From the NCBI GenBank assembly GCA_025506515.1, contig CM046452.1, forward strand, positions 41,925,874 to 41,989,873: 64,000 nt of DNA. Reading direction: 5' to 3'. The translations under genes and the position numbers were made by a program. This DNA is from Flaveria trinervia (taxonomy: Eukaryota; Streptophyta; Magnoliopsida; Asterales; Asteraceae). Shown here piece after piece: positions 34,809-44,697 of this stretch. Within the stretch, counting starts at the first letter, position 1. Each line of letters starts with the position of its first letter. The notes under the pieces were generated by a model. That model was not told the DNA's origin. It made no database searches and was given only the letters and a program-made list of their open reading frames with translations.

Positions 34809-35100
34809 CATATATGTATGTATATACACATATATATATATACATATATGTATATGTATATATACACACACATATATATATATACACATATATATCTATA
34901 TATATATATATAAATACGTATATATACATATGTATATATATACATAAGTATATATACACATATGTATATATACACATATGTATATATATATATATGTATA
35001 TATATATATACATACGTATGTATATATAAATATACATATGTATATATATATATATACATGTATGTATATATATATATACATATGTGTATCTATATATATG
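34774..35100. repeat. TA/CATA microsatellite
   Basis: About 330 bases of TATATACATATGTATATA-type repeats on both strands. All frames here translate to Tyr/Ile runs and are not genes. It borders the insertion site of the solo LTR at 35106. Confidence 0.95.
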
Positions 35101-35105
35101 AGGGG

Positions 35106-37217
35106 TGTAACACCCGGTTATTTTAAAAAGACAAGACATGAAGAATAAATGAAAAAAAACAATAAAGTCCAAGTGGAAGGACTAAAAGTGTCCAAAATGA
35201 CAAATCTTTGAAAAAGTTGGTGTAAAGGTGGGCATGGCCGCCCACCCTCCCTTCACATCACACTTTCTTTTGGTTTAGAGAGAGAGAGCAAAACTTCGGG
35301 GTTTGAAGAAAAGAAGAAGACGAGAAGTCGAATTCAAGGTAAAAATTCATGGTTTTTAAATGTTTATGACGGGTTTTATCCCGGTTACATGCTTATGTGC
35401 TTATGTGGTTGTGTATGTGCTCTGGTGTGTGTGTTTGGCATTGTTTTTAGATGTTTGAACTCAATTGCAAGCGGGTTAGAAAGGAAGAAACACCCAAGTT
35501 GCACTAGGTGAGTTCTAGACCCTGGTTTTTACTTGTTTTAAACTATCTTTGGGGCTGAAAATGTATTAAAATGATTTTACAAAGTTTATGTATGTTTACA
35601 CGTATGTAGTGTGGATGATTAGATGTTGATTCTTGAATGTTTATAGGTTATTCATGTTTAGAATATTCATGTTAAGCTTAAAACAGATGGGTTTGAAAAC
35701 ATATTAGAAATATGTTACACAGAGGGTCCATGCGCCTAGATAAGGCTCATGCGCCTGAAAATGCCTTAGAAGGATTTAAGTATAATCCATGCGCCTAAAC
35801 AGTAGCCCATGTGCCTAAGATTGCCTTAGAAATGTTTAAGTATAGCCCATGCACCTGAACAGTGGTCCATGCACCTAGAAATATTAGTCGGATGACTAAG
35901 TGTAGGGCCATGCGCCCCAATAGTGCCCATGCGCCCAAGTGGCTCATGCGTCTAAGTGTCCATGCGTCCGAATAACCCATACGCCTAAGTGTTCATACGC
36001 ACGAATAGTGCCCATGCGCCTGAATAGTTCATGCGCCTGAAGGGATAAAAGGATTAAGTGTTGGCCGATGTGCCTACATAGTGATGAAACGCCCAAACAG
36101 GGCTCATGCGCCCAAATAGTGCCAAAGCGTCTAAGCACTTAGAAATTTTTACAAAATTTTCTGGGAGTCTGTGCTTTTAGGGTTTTGACCGAGGGTTGAC
36201 TAGGGCTTATTTATGATGATGTTTCATGCATGGTTATGATTGTTCCTTATTATTATTATTGCTATTATTATTATTACTTATAGTATGTGACTTTACGTGG
36301 TATGTTTAATATCGTAACGTAAAGTATATCGTAATAATAAAGAGAAAGAGCAATAAAGAAAAGAAGAGGAACATTAATAAAATGTTAACAAGTCTTGCAA
36401 ACTTACAGGAGGTACACGACCATATTGTCATTAGCTCAACTGTGTTGCGGGTTAGCTACCGTATTATGCACACAGGGCCAATCAATTAAGATTGGCAGGA
36501 CCTTTGTAGCGTGTCCTGGGTGATTGGGTTGGCCTTTTATATAGTATAGTTGACCCTTTTGAGGGATACAATTGACCCTTTTGAGGGATATAGTTGACCC
36601 TTTCGAGGGATACAGTTGACCCTTTCGAGGGATATAGTTGACCCTTTCGAGGGATATAGATGGCCCATCACCCGTTTTCCATCGCGCATACTGTTGGGGT
36701 ATTGCTCATTGGCCCATACAGAAAGTGAAAGATAAAGATAAAAGTTTACAGAACAGACAAGGCATACAGTAAAGTGAACGAGCAATATATGTTCATATAG
36801 TTAATGCGTGCTCGCATATACAGTACAGAGTTGTATTTTACACAAAAGAGTATTTTCATATACAACATATAGAAAGTATTTTATTACTTTTAAGACTATA
36901 ATTCACTTAGCAACGCTGACTTTTATACATTTTCAGTTGGCAGGTAGTTATTGCTGAGGATGGCACAAGGGTGAAGCTACTCGGCAGGGACAGACTGACA
37001 TCCATTCGTATTCTATGTTGTTGTTGTTTTGTAATGCGTTAAAACAATTCTTTTGTAAATAGTAAATGATGATGTAGTGCTTAATAACAGTGTTTTAAAT
37101 GAAATGAATGGTTTTTGATAAATCATTTCCGCTGCTTAAGTTTGTATAATTATAATGTGTAGTGTTTTAACTGCTGTGATTGACCAACTGTGAGGTGCTC
37201 GAGAACGGGGCCTTACA
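35106..37217 (+). repeat. Solo Ty3 LTR with perfect target duplication
   Basis: Starts TGTAACACCCGG and ends GGGGCCTTACA (2112 bases). It is flanked by AGGGG at 35101-35105 and AGGGG at 37218-37222. It carries the CATGCGCC/AACAGTG array at 35730-36130 and a 24-26 base repeat (GTTGACCCTTTCGAGGGATA) five to six times at 36547-36660. No internal region: a solo LTR. Confidence 0.92.
36547..36660 (+). repeat. Tandem repeat of a 24-26 base unit in the solo LTR
   Basis: Five to six near-identical copies of GTTGACCCTTTCGAGGGATA plus a short link. GACCCTTTcGAGGG... is itself partly palindromic (CCCTTTCGAGGG). Confidence 0.8.
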
Positions 37218-37244
37218 AGGGGCTGATATTGTTTCTTAGAGTTC

Positions 37245-37308
37245 TTATATATATATACATATACACATACATATATATATATATACATACATATATATAT
37301 ATATATAT

Positions 37309-37396
<88 letters not shown>
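37245..37396. repeat. (TA)n microsatellite
   Basis: About 150 bases of TA with a few CATACATA interruptions. It lies 20-30 bases from the right duplication of the solo LTR. Confidence 0.95.
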
Positions 37397-37400
<4 letters not shown>

Positions 37401-39064
37401 TTAATTGCCATTTTCGTCCCTGAGTTTTTGTATGTTTTGTTATTTTCATCCAAAATTATTTTATTTCCCTTATGACTCCCTAACTTTACAAAAAAGTTAT
37501 CATTCTCATCCATTCTTGTTAGTCAAGTTAATTTGAGATTAAGTTTTATTTAAATCAACCCATGTGAGGGGTATTAACATCTTTCTACACTATACATTAA
37601 AATTTTAACCTAAAAATACATGTAGACATTCAAATGATCATCCGACTATTCAATTCGAATCAACTTTTCAACCATTCAATCCAATTCTACTAAATTCGAC
37701 CATTCAATTGAATCTCAAAATCGAACAGCAAGAGCTCGTCCTGTGAGTTTGTTCAATATCAATGGATGTTCGAGATACTTCCACGTGGTCTGTATGAAAA
37801 TTTGGTAAAGATTATGATATAGTGCGGTGTATTGTAAGTTATTTTGTATTTGAAGTTGTAATCTTTGTTGAAATCATGAAACTTTGTTGAAAATTATGTT
37901 AATTTTTTGTTTTAGGTAGAAACCATAGTTATTTTACAATGGAGTTTCACCACGGGGGAGAGTTTAGCGAGTTTCCGGATACAATATATCACAATGGTAC
38001 CGTTAATTTTATTGACATGGTTGTTTCCATCGTTTCTCGATTAGTATGGTTCATAATATGTTAGAGAAACTTGGTTATGCAAAAGAAGATGTAAAAAGAC
38101 AACACTTTAAAATTCCAGGTGAGGAACTGGATTTCGGTTTAAGACCATTAGCTAATGAAACTGATGTTAGTATGTTGACAAAGTATGTTAAGAAGCATAA
38201 AGTTATTGAGGTGTATGTGGAGCATGTTAGAGATGATGAAGATTATGCTAAATTTGGAGTAACGGTTGACTATAAAGGTGAAGATCTTGTTATTGATGAA
38301 GAGCTAGTATATGATGATCTTCACCTTGATAACTTTGATAGTTTAAGTGATTATAGAAATGAACCACCATTGGAAGTGGCATTAAGTAGCATTAGGAAAA
38401 AGAAGAAAAAATCAAAACTATCTGCCGATTGTCCCTTCTATCTTGGTCAAGCTTTTGGTAGTAGGGATGATATAAGAGTCATGGTCAAAAAGCATGCAAT
38501 AGATTGTAGAAGACAATTGTATATGACAAAGAATGACAAAGATAGATTTTGTGTGGTGTGTTTAGGAATAAATCCAAGTATGGGTATGTGTGAATGTAAT
38601 AAGAAAGGGACAAAACAGGGCTACCTAGAAATAGGCACTTCTAAGTCTACAAAGTCTAAACCTAAGAAAAAGATCTGGACACCCACTTGCCCTTGGAGAT
38701 TGCACATAATAAACCAGAAAAGAGAAGGGTCTTGGGTTGTAAAAACTTAATCAATGAACACCATTGTCTACAAACTAGAGATGTTAAGTTATGCACCATA
38801 AGTTGGTTAGCCAAAGAGATTGAACCAACCATAAGAGTGAATCCTAGCATACCACTAAGAGTTCTTGAAGAGATATTGCAAGAGAAATTCCAAGTTCAAG
38901 TTACATCTCAAAAGATTTTCAGGGCTAAGATGCTTGCAACTAAAACAATTCAGGGAGATTATAAGGCTCAATATGAAATCCTTAGGGACTATTGTGAGGA
39001 GCTTATTAGATCTAATCCAAGTAATTCTATATCTATTCCAACTATGAATATTACTTATGTTTAA
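37397..39064 (+). mobile_element. Truncated Mutator-like (MULE) element
   Basis: A 5' region (37397-37938) with the phrase GTTAATTGCCATTTTCGTCCCTGAG, a candidate terminal region, precedes the transposase N-terminus. The catalytic DDE domain and the 3' end are missing because copia element E4 begins at about 39100. No terminal inverted repeat pair can be shown. Confidence 0.6.
37939..39064 (+). pseudogene. MULE transposase N-terminal half
   Basis: The start at ATG 37939 gives MEFHHGGEFSEFPDTIYHNG, the usual opening of plant MuDR-type proteins. A frameshift near 38045 passes to LEKLGYAKEDVKR. An acidic linker follows, then the zinc-binding DNA-binding region (RVMVKKHAIDCRRQ, CPWRLHIINQ) to 38750, and a second shift near 38745 leads to INEHHCLQTRD, WLAKEIEPTIR and VTSQKIFRAKMLA. 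It ends at 39064 with no catalytic domain. The family cuts and pastes DNA; this copy cannot. Confidence 0.8.
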
Positions 39065-39099
39065 TTGATTGTTGTTAGTATTTATAATTTACATTTTTT

Positions 39100-39413
39100 G
39101 ATAGGATCAAATGAATATATCTGTGATGATTTGTAACACAATTCAATGAAATTCACACAAAGTAATCAAATCAAAACAAGATATCAATAAAATTCAAGTT
39201 TTCATTCATATCAAGCTAAGACAATTACAAGCATGAAAAACAGATTCGAATATCTTGTGTATTTGTTTTTTTATCTACCTGCAAATCTAAGCTATTTATA
39301 CTCAAAACATAAAGTAAAGGAACTAACAAATTACAGAAATAGTCCCTATACTATTACAAAATATCAAAAGACAAATAAAAAAAACATGTTAATCTTTCTT
39401 AGAGCATTTAACA
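39100..39413 (-). repeat. Probable 3' LTR of E4
   Basis: Begins in element sense TGTTAAATGCTC next to the polypurine tract. The far end is uncertain (39065-39125). At about 300 bases it is much shorter than the other copia LTRs here. The second LTR is outside the window, so this cannot be verified by comparison. Confidence 0.5.
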
Positions 39414-39415
39414 AT

Positions 39416-39425
39416 ACTCCCCCTA
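39416..39425 (-). other. Terminal polypurine tract of E4
   Basis: Plus strand actcccccta, two bases from the LTR; element sense TAGGGGGAGT. Confidence 0.65.
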
Positions 39426-39513
39426 AGATTGACATGGTCTTCAGACTTCAAAATCTTCAAGCTTGACTGCTGACTCTATCTTTAATTCTATCTTCAGCCT
39501 TGACTTCATCATT

Positions 39514-40226
39514 CAAAGAAATCTGCTGGTTCTTCTTTGACTTTGAACATTGGCTTCTGTTTGTATATTTCTATCTCTTTCAAAGCTTTTGATATAGCCG
39601 ACTTGAATTTACTTGAAAGAATGCGTTGTTCTGGTTTAGCTTCATTTGTTTTAATCTCCATCTTATCCATTCTTTTGAATGTATCTTTTGAAAGACATGA
39701 AATATCAATGTTAGCATATAACTCAATGGGTTGTTACTTTCCTTTGAATACACTTCTAAGACCCCTTTTCTTGATATTCTCATGAATTCAATATCTTTAA
39801 TATCTTTCTTAACAATGTTGGCATACGCAAGCGCTTTTCTCAAAGAAATTCTTTCCATGGCAGCGTTCATCACATTGATAATAGAAATGAAATATTTCTT
39901 GTCTTGCTCAGCCACTTTAGGAGATACTTTATCAAATTTTTGTACTGACAAAAATGAGATATAACTTGGATGTAACAGTTTTAGCTCAAAAACTCCAAAT
40001 AAAGTAATCATGTCCTCATCCATCTTTCTAGATTTCGGACTAACTTCACCTCAAATGTCTCAGTGTTATAAAACCATCTGAGAATTGGCTTTGAGTTTTG
40101 ATTACCTTCAATCACTTTTAGTCCAGGAGTTGTAACTTTTTCAAAATATTTATCACAGAATTCTATCAACGAATGTTCTTCTTCTGATTGAACTCCCTTA
40201 AGTTTCTTGTTATTCTTCAAAGTAAC
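39514..40226 (-). pseudogene. C-terminal part of the E4 accessory ORF
   Basis: Continues the ORF broken at 54660. From 40226 it reads LKNNKKLKGVQSEEEHSL, then FCDKYFEKVTTPGLKV, PILRWFYNTETFEV, and from 40023 MITLFGVFELKLLHPSYI with further helical, Lys-rich segments, ending near 39514 after one more frameshift (about 39620). No known domain recognised. It sits directly before the terminal polypurine tract. Confidence 0.65.
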
Positions 40227-40896
40227 TGTTAGGACCTGGTATTTGAACGAAATACCTGGAGATTAGTGTGTAAACCAGATCAAATAGTGCGGAATCCTAT
40301 TTGATTGGCGATCCAATCAGTGAGAACACACGAAGAATCAATAAAGAATTGAAACTAACGTTAGAAATCGATTGGGAATCGATCTAATGTGTTCTATGAA
40401 CTTGGAGAACGAATTGGCAGGCTTCTGGACGGCTAGGGTACGTCTGGAGTCAAAATAGAATTAAAAGCCCCCATTTTTCACGAATTGGGTTGTATTTATA
40501 GGTTAGTATCATTCAATCGTGCGACTGAATCATTAATATGGTTCAGTCGTGCGATTGAACCATGCGGTTGATTCATCCACACGATTGAGTGTTCAGTCGT
40601 GCGACTGAGCCATTCGTATGAAGTTATTCATGCTTATGGTCCATTCGCATGGGCCATTTGCATGAGAACTTCATTATGTTAAGTTTGAATGTATTAATTA
40701 ATAAACATTATGTGTAACCATTCAAACAATCGCTAACCTAATTAACCAATTTAATATCAACTCATTAATGAAATATTAGTCATTACAAATCACAAACAAA
40801 CAATATCATTTCATTAATCATATCAAATTACACCAGAATCAGATAAACAAGATCTATTACATTTCATATCATGATCTAGGGACATATGTATCAACA
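40227..40896 (-). repeat. 3' LTR of E3
   Basis: Element sense TGTTGATACATA to GGTCCTAACA, 670 bases. It contains palindromic motifs of the TCAGTCGTGCGACTGA type at 40512-40610. It lacks a 17-base duplication about cattcgcatgggc that the other LTR has. Confidence 0.95.
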
Positions 40897-40907
40897 AACT
40901 CCCCCTT
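40897..40907 (-). other. Terminal polypurine tract of E3
   Basis: Plus strand aactccccctt; element sense AAGGGGGAGTT, directly at the LTR boundary. Confidence 0.75.
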
Positions 40908-40911
40908 GGAC

Positions 40912-43900
40912 CTAGATCTCTCTAATCTCTTGTATTCTGCATAACCTCCTTGTATTTCTTGTACTTCTCCTCTTTTGTGACTCCCGTGTGAATCTCAAAC
41001 GCGAAGCAGAGTCGTATAACATTCTGGAACTGGAGGGCTTGTACAATATCTTGCGTATCATAGAACAGTGGCCACTTGTATAGCGTATAGACATCACTTT
41101 CCGACAAGTTTGTAAGCCACATCGGGTCGAATACCCTGATAGTAGCCATTTGTCCATCTTTGCTTAAGACTATGACCGCTTAAGCTATTCTCCAATCATA
41201 GTACCACCACTTAAAATGTGGAGTGAAATCCTGTGGCATTTCCTTGAGTGGGATTCTTGACATTGTGCGTGGAGGATTCCACTTAAACACTATCTTAGGC
41301 TTGCCAGTAATGGCATCAACCTCAGACCTTCTGATATACCTAGTAGGCTGTTGGGGTCTAAAGTTAACCCATCTAGTGTGGTACTCCTTCTTTAGGGTAG
41401 CCTCAAACCAACCTGACATCTTCCTCGGGTCAGCATACAAAAGCTTTAGTTTGGCCAACTGGTTGAGCTCAAAACCTGGAAGAGTCTTCAGATCATGTGG
41501 GAATCTGAAGTACTCTATGCCCTGTTCTCTCTTAATTGCATACGCAGTGAGATCTTCAAAGTACACCCATGCTATGATCCTTCCTGACACCTTGTGGTGT
41601 TTCTTGACTCTATAGAGTTTGGTGTAGGAATCCTTCTTTGGTGTAGTACGTTGGGCTCTAACTTCTTCAAAACATGCAACCCACTCAGCCTTTCAAATGT
41701 CGACATCATCATTTGAGGCTTGGGCTGTGTCTTCTGCTTTCTCTGTTTCTTGCTCCATCTTGTTCAACACCTCAAAAGTATCGCTGACAAGGGATTCACC
41801 CAGATTGGGGACCATATTACCCTGATTGTCAGCGTACTGAGGGTAATCCTCGGCAGTGACATCTTCAATCTCGACTTCATCAACATTGTTGAGCTCTTCG
41901 TCACTAGTCGAATCGCATGTCAGAGCATCTTTCACTATCTCGTCTGGATTTAGCTTGAAAAGCTCTGCGAGTTGCTCATTTGATAGGTCATGAATTATTT
42001 CCCCTTCTTCAGGGGTATAATTCACTGACCTCCTGACAATCCCTTGCAGATCAAGAATCATTGTTAGTTGAGACTTAACCTGCTGAAGGGGAGCAACATC
42101 AAAATCATCTCTTTGGTAATTTTGATCTGTTCGATTTAAACATTACACACATAAATCATTAGTAATTAATCAAACAGAAATGCATTAAAGTAATATAAAC
42201 ATTAAATACATTGTGTTCAATACAGGATTCAAATACAAAAGAAAATAAATACATAACATCTAGTCTTTAATTTTATCTTGTATCATTGTTTCATCACTTG
42301 GAGGAGCAGAGGTAGAAGCTGATTGATCTTGTCTGTTCTTTTTCCTTTTCTCTTGACCTGTAGCAGGGGCCGATGCAGGTGCATCCCCTCCTTCTGCTTC
42401 TTCATCATCGTCCTTCTCCTCTGTCCTATCTCTTTCTATATCTTCATACTCCTCAGTATCACTCTCATCATCCTCATCATTATCTTCATCATCATCATAT
42501 CTGTCTCCTTCCCTGATCTTCAATGGCTCCTCCTTAGATCCTTTCAGTTTTAACAAGATAATCTTCTTTGCCTTCTCTAGCTCCTCTATTTTCTTGCTTG
42601 ATGTGACACTTTGAGCTTGGAGTTGGTCCATCTTGGTGCTCTGAGCAGCCATCTGCTGGGCCTGCTCCTCTATAACTCGAGCCTGCTCTGCAATTTGGTG
42701 AGATTGTGCATCAGTCAGTCAGTAAGCTGGCGGATCTGAGCTGCCTTTTCCTCATCAGCAGCCAGTAAGCGCATCACCATTCTCTTAAGTGCTGACGAAC
42801 TGTTCCTCTACCCCGATTAGAGGTAGAGGAGATCTATAAGTATGTGATGGGGCTTAGGGTATTGATTGGTGTGACGTGGTGGTGGAGGGGTGCTGTAGTG
42901 AAGATAGGTCCTGTATAATGGTGAGGTGATGTGGGTAGTAAAGGATATGGTGGTGGAGGGAATCTGTACTGTGGTGGGAGGTATGGTGGTGGCTGGTGGT
43001 AGATGTGGTGGATGTGGTGGATGTGGTGGCTGTGGTGGATGTGGTGGATTGGTGGCTGTGTGGATGTGGTGGCTCTGGTGGATGGTGGATGTGGTGGTTG
43101 GGTGATGTGGTGGATTGGTGGTTGTGGTGGATGTGGTAGATGTGGCTGTAGTGAAATAGGTCTGTATAATGGTGGAGGTGATGTGGGAGTAAAGGATATG
43201 GTGGTGGAGGGAATCTATACTGTGGTGGGAGGTATGGTGGTGGCTGTGGTAGATGTGGTGGATTGTGGTGGATGTGGTGGCTGTGGTGGATATGGTGGAT
43301 GTGGTGGATGTGGTGGATGTGGTGGATGTGGTGGCTGTGTGGATGTGGTGGCTTGTGTGTGTATGGTGGATGTGGTGGTTGTGGTGGATGTGGTGATGTG
43401 GTGGATGTGGTGGCTGTGGTGGATGTGGTGATTGGTAGATGTGGTGGTGAGGAAGGTCACCCGACGCTTCTTCTTCTTCTGGCCATGGGGTTTAGCCATT
43501 CTCTTCCTCCTTGTTCCAGTTGAGGTGGAAGCTCCCCCTACAACCCTGCCTGTGGACCCCGGTGCATAGCTTGGGTCAGTATCAGTATCTCCGGAGTCTC
43601 TTGGTGTTCACCAACCACCCTAACCCATGTTCTGTGGGACAACTTTCCTTCCCACAGTTCGCGTAAGGGCTCCTCATCCGATTCATCCTCCTCCTCGGCG
43701 CTAAGAACAAAATCCTGATGAAATCCCGCTGACTCGGTTACTTCTCCAGCTGTGACGGACACTGGAGGTATAGAATCAGACACAGTGCCTCTGAGTGGAA
43801 TAGGCATATCGTCTCCAACATCCCCACTGTTATCATCATCTGAGTCATGAGTGGGTAGAGCTATCTGTTCCACATCAGAGTCACTATCATCGTGACGCCA

Positions 43901-44697
43901 CTTTCTCTTTGCTGGCACCACGTAGTCATCCCGGGCAAGATGACCAAACAACCTCCTGACAGGAGGCTTCACTTGCTTTCCCCTGTACACTTTCATCCTT
44001 CCCAGGGTAGTGTCATCCATTACCTCCAAGACTACCGCATCCTCCTTTTCCTTCGGCAGGGAGGGAAGCTTCTGATCTATGATCATCTGCATAAACCTCG
44101 GGTACATACAAAAGGCTTCCTTCCCTTTCCCCTCGATGTTCTCCACCAAATAGGTGAAGATCATCTTGGAGAAGCTGAACGGATGGTTCAGCACCAACGC
44201 AACGTACGCGTTCTGCATCTGGTCAGACAGCTCATCAAAACCACCTTTTCTGGAAGCCATGCACTTGAGCAGCACGTGCGCAAGATATTTAAACTGGGGA
44301 TAGAGGTTACTCTTGTTGAGTACCCCAGATTATTGTCCTCATAGTATTTGGCTCTAAGAAAGCATCCTCTGACTGTGAGGGGGTGTAATCGAGTCAGACA
44401 ATCAGCGTCATCCCCCAATTGTAGTACGATCCTTAGATCCACCTCTGAAATAGTAATAGCCTCTCCAAATATGGTACTTCTGATGCAATGAGGCTCAGAC
44501 GATCTATCAACTGTAGCCCCTTCCCAGAAGGCTTGTTGAATAGATCGATACGGAGTGCAAGGAGTAGATATGGCATGTGCAATCCTCGATCTCAGTAGAA
44601 ATGTTATCATGCCAGAGAAATCAGCAGCGTTTCTGGATGTTAAGTCCAGATGAGCACATATATTGTGCTTTGTGCTGATAATCCATCTACTCGCCAT
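40912..44697 (-). pseudogene. Accessory (env-like) ORF of E3
   Basis: Starts at ATG 44697: MASRWIISTKHNICAHLD, FLLRSRIAHAI and AFWEGATVDRS. The E4 accessory ORF has the same order (KHNVAAFLDD, FLLRTKYVYAM, then KF-stop-RTAQVER). A shift near 44320 leads to 44275-43538, with SFSKMIFTYLVENIEGKGKE and an acidic, Ser/Asp-rich region. A Pro/His-rich repeat follows (43440-42850), then a coiled-coil/acidic segment 42652-42260 (KKIEELEKAKK, then runs of Asp/Glu and KKNRQD), 42061-41693 and 41590-40912 (GRIIAWVYFEDLTAYAIK). No transmembrane helix or signal peptide is evident, so env is a positional label only. Function unknown; a nuclear or regulatory role is possible but unproven. Confidence 0.75.
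42850..43440 (-). repeat. GGTGGATGT minisatellite inside the E3 accessory ORF
   Basis: Plus strand units TGGTGGATG and TGGTGGCTG. On the coding strand they give PPHPPHPPHPP-type runs. The unit is 9 bases, so expansions keep frame. The plus strand is G-rich with many GG runs and could form G-quadruplexes. Part of the array (42880-43000 versus 43130-43230) is itself duplicated. Confidence 0.85.

Noticed and set aside
34711..35172. Several reading frames of 60-125 codons rich in Tyr and Ile
   Set aside because: They are translations of the TA/CATA microsatellite in all frames on both strands; no coding bias.
37136..37513. Reading frames across the second TA repeat
   Set aside because: Same reason: simple-sequence translation.
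43003..43523. Plus-strand frames rich in Trp/Met or Gly/Cys
   Set aside because: Antisense translation of the GGTGGATGT minisatellite in the E3 accessory ORF; the minus strand is the coding strand by neighbouring sequence.
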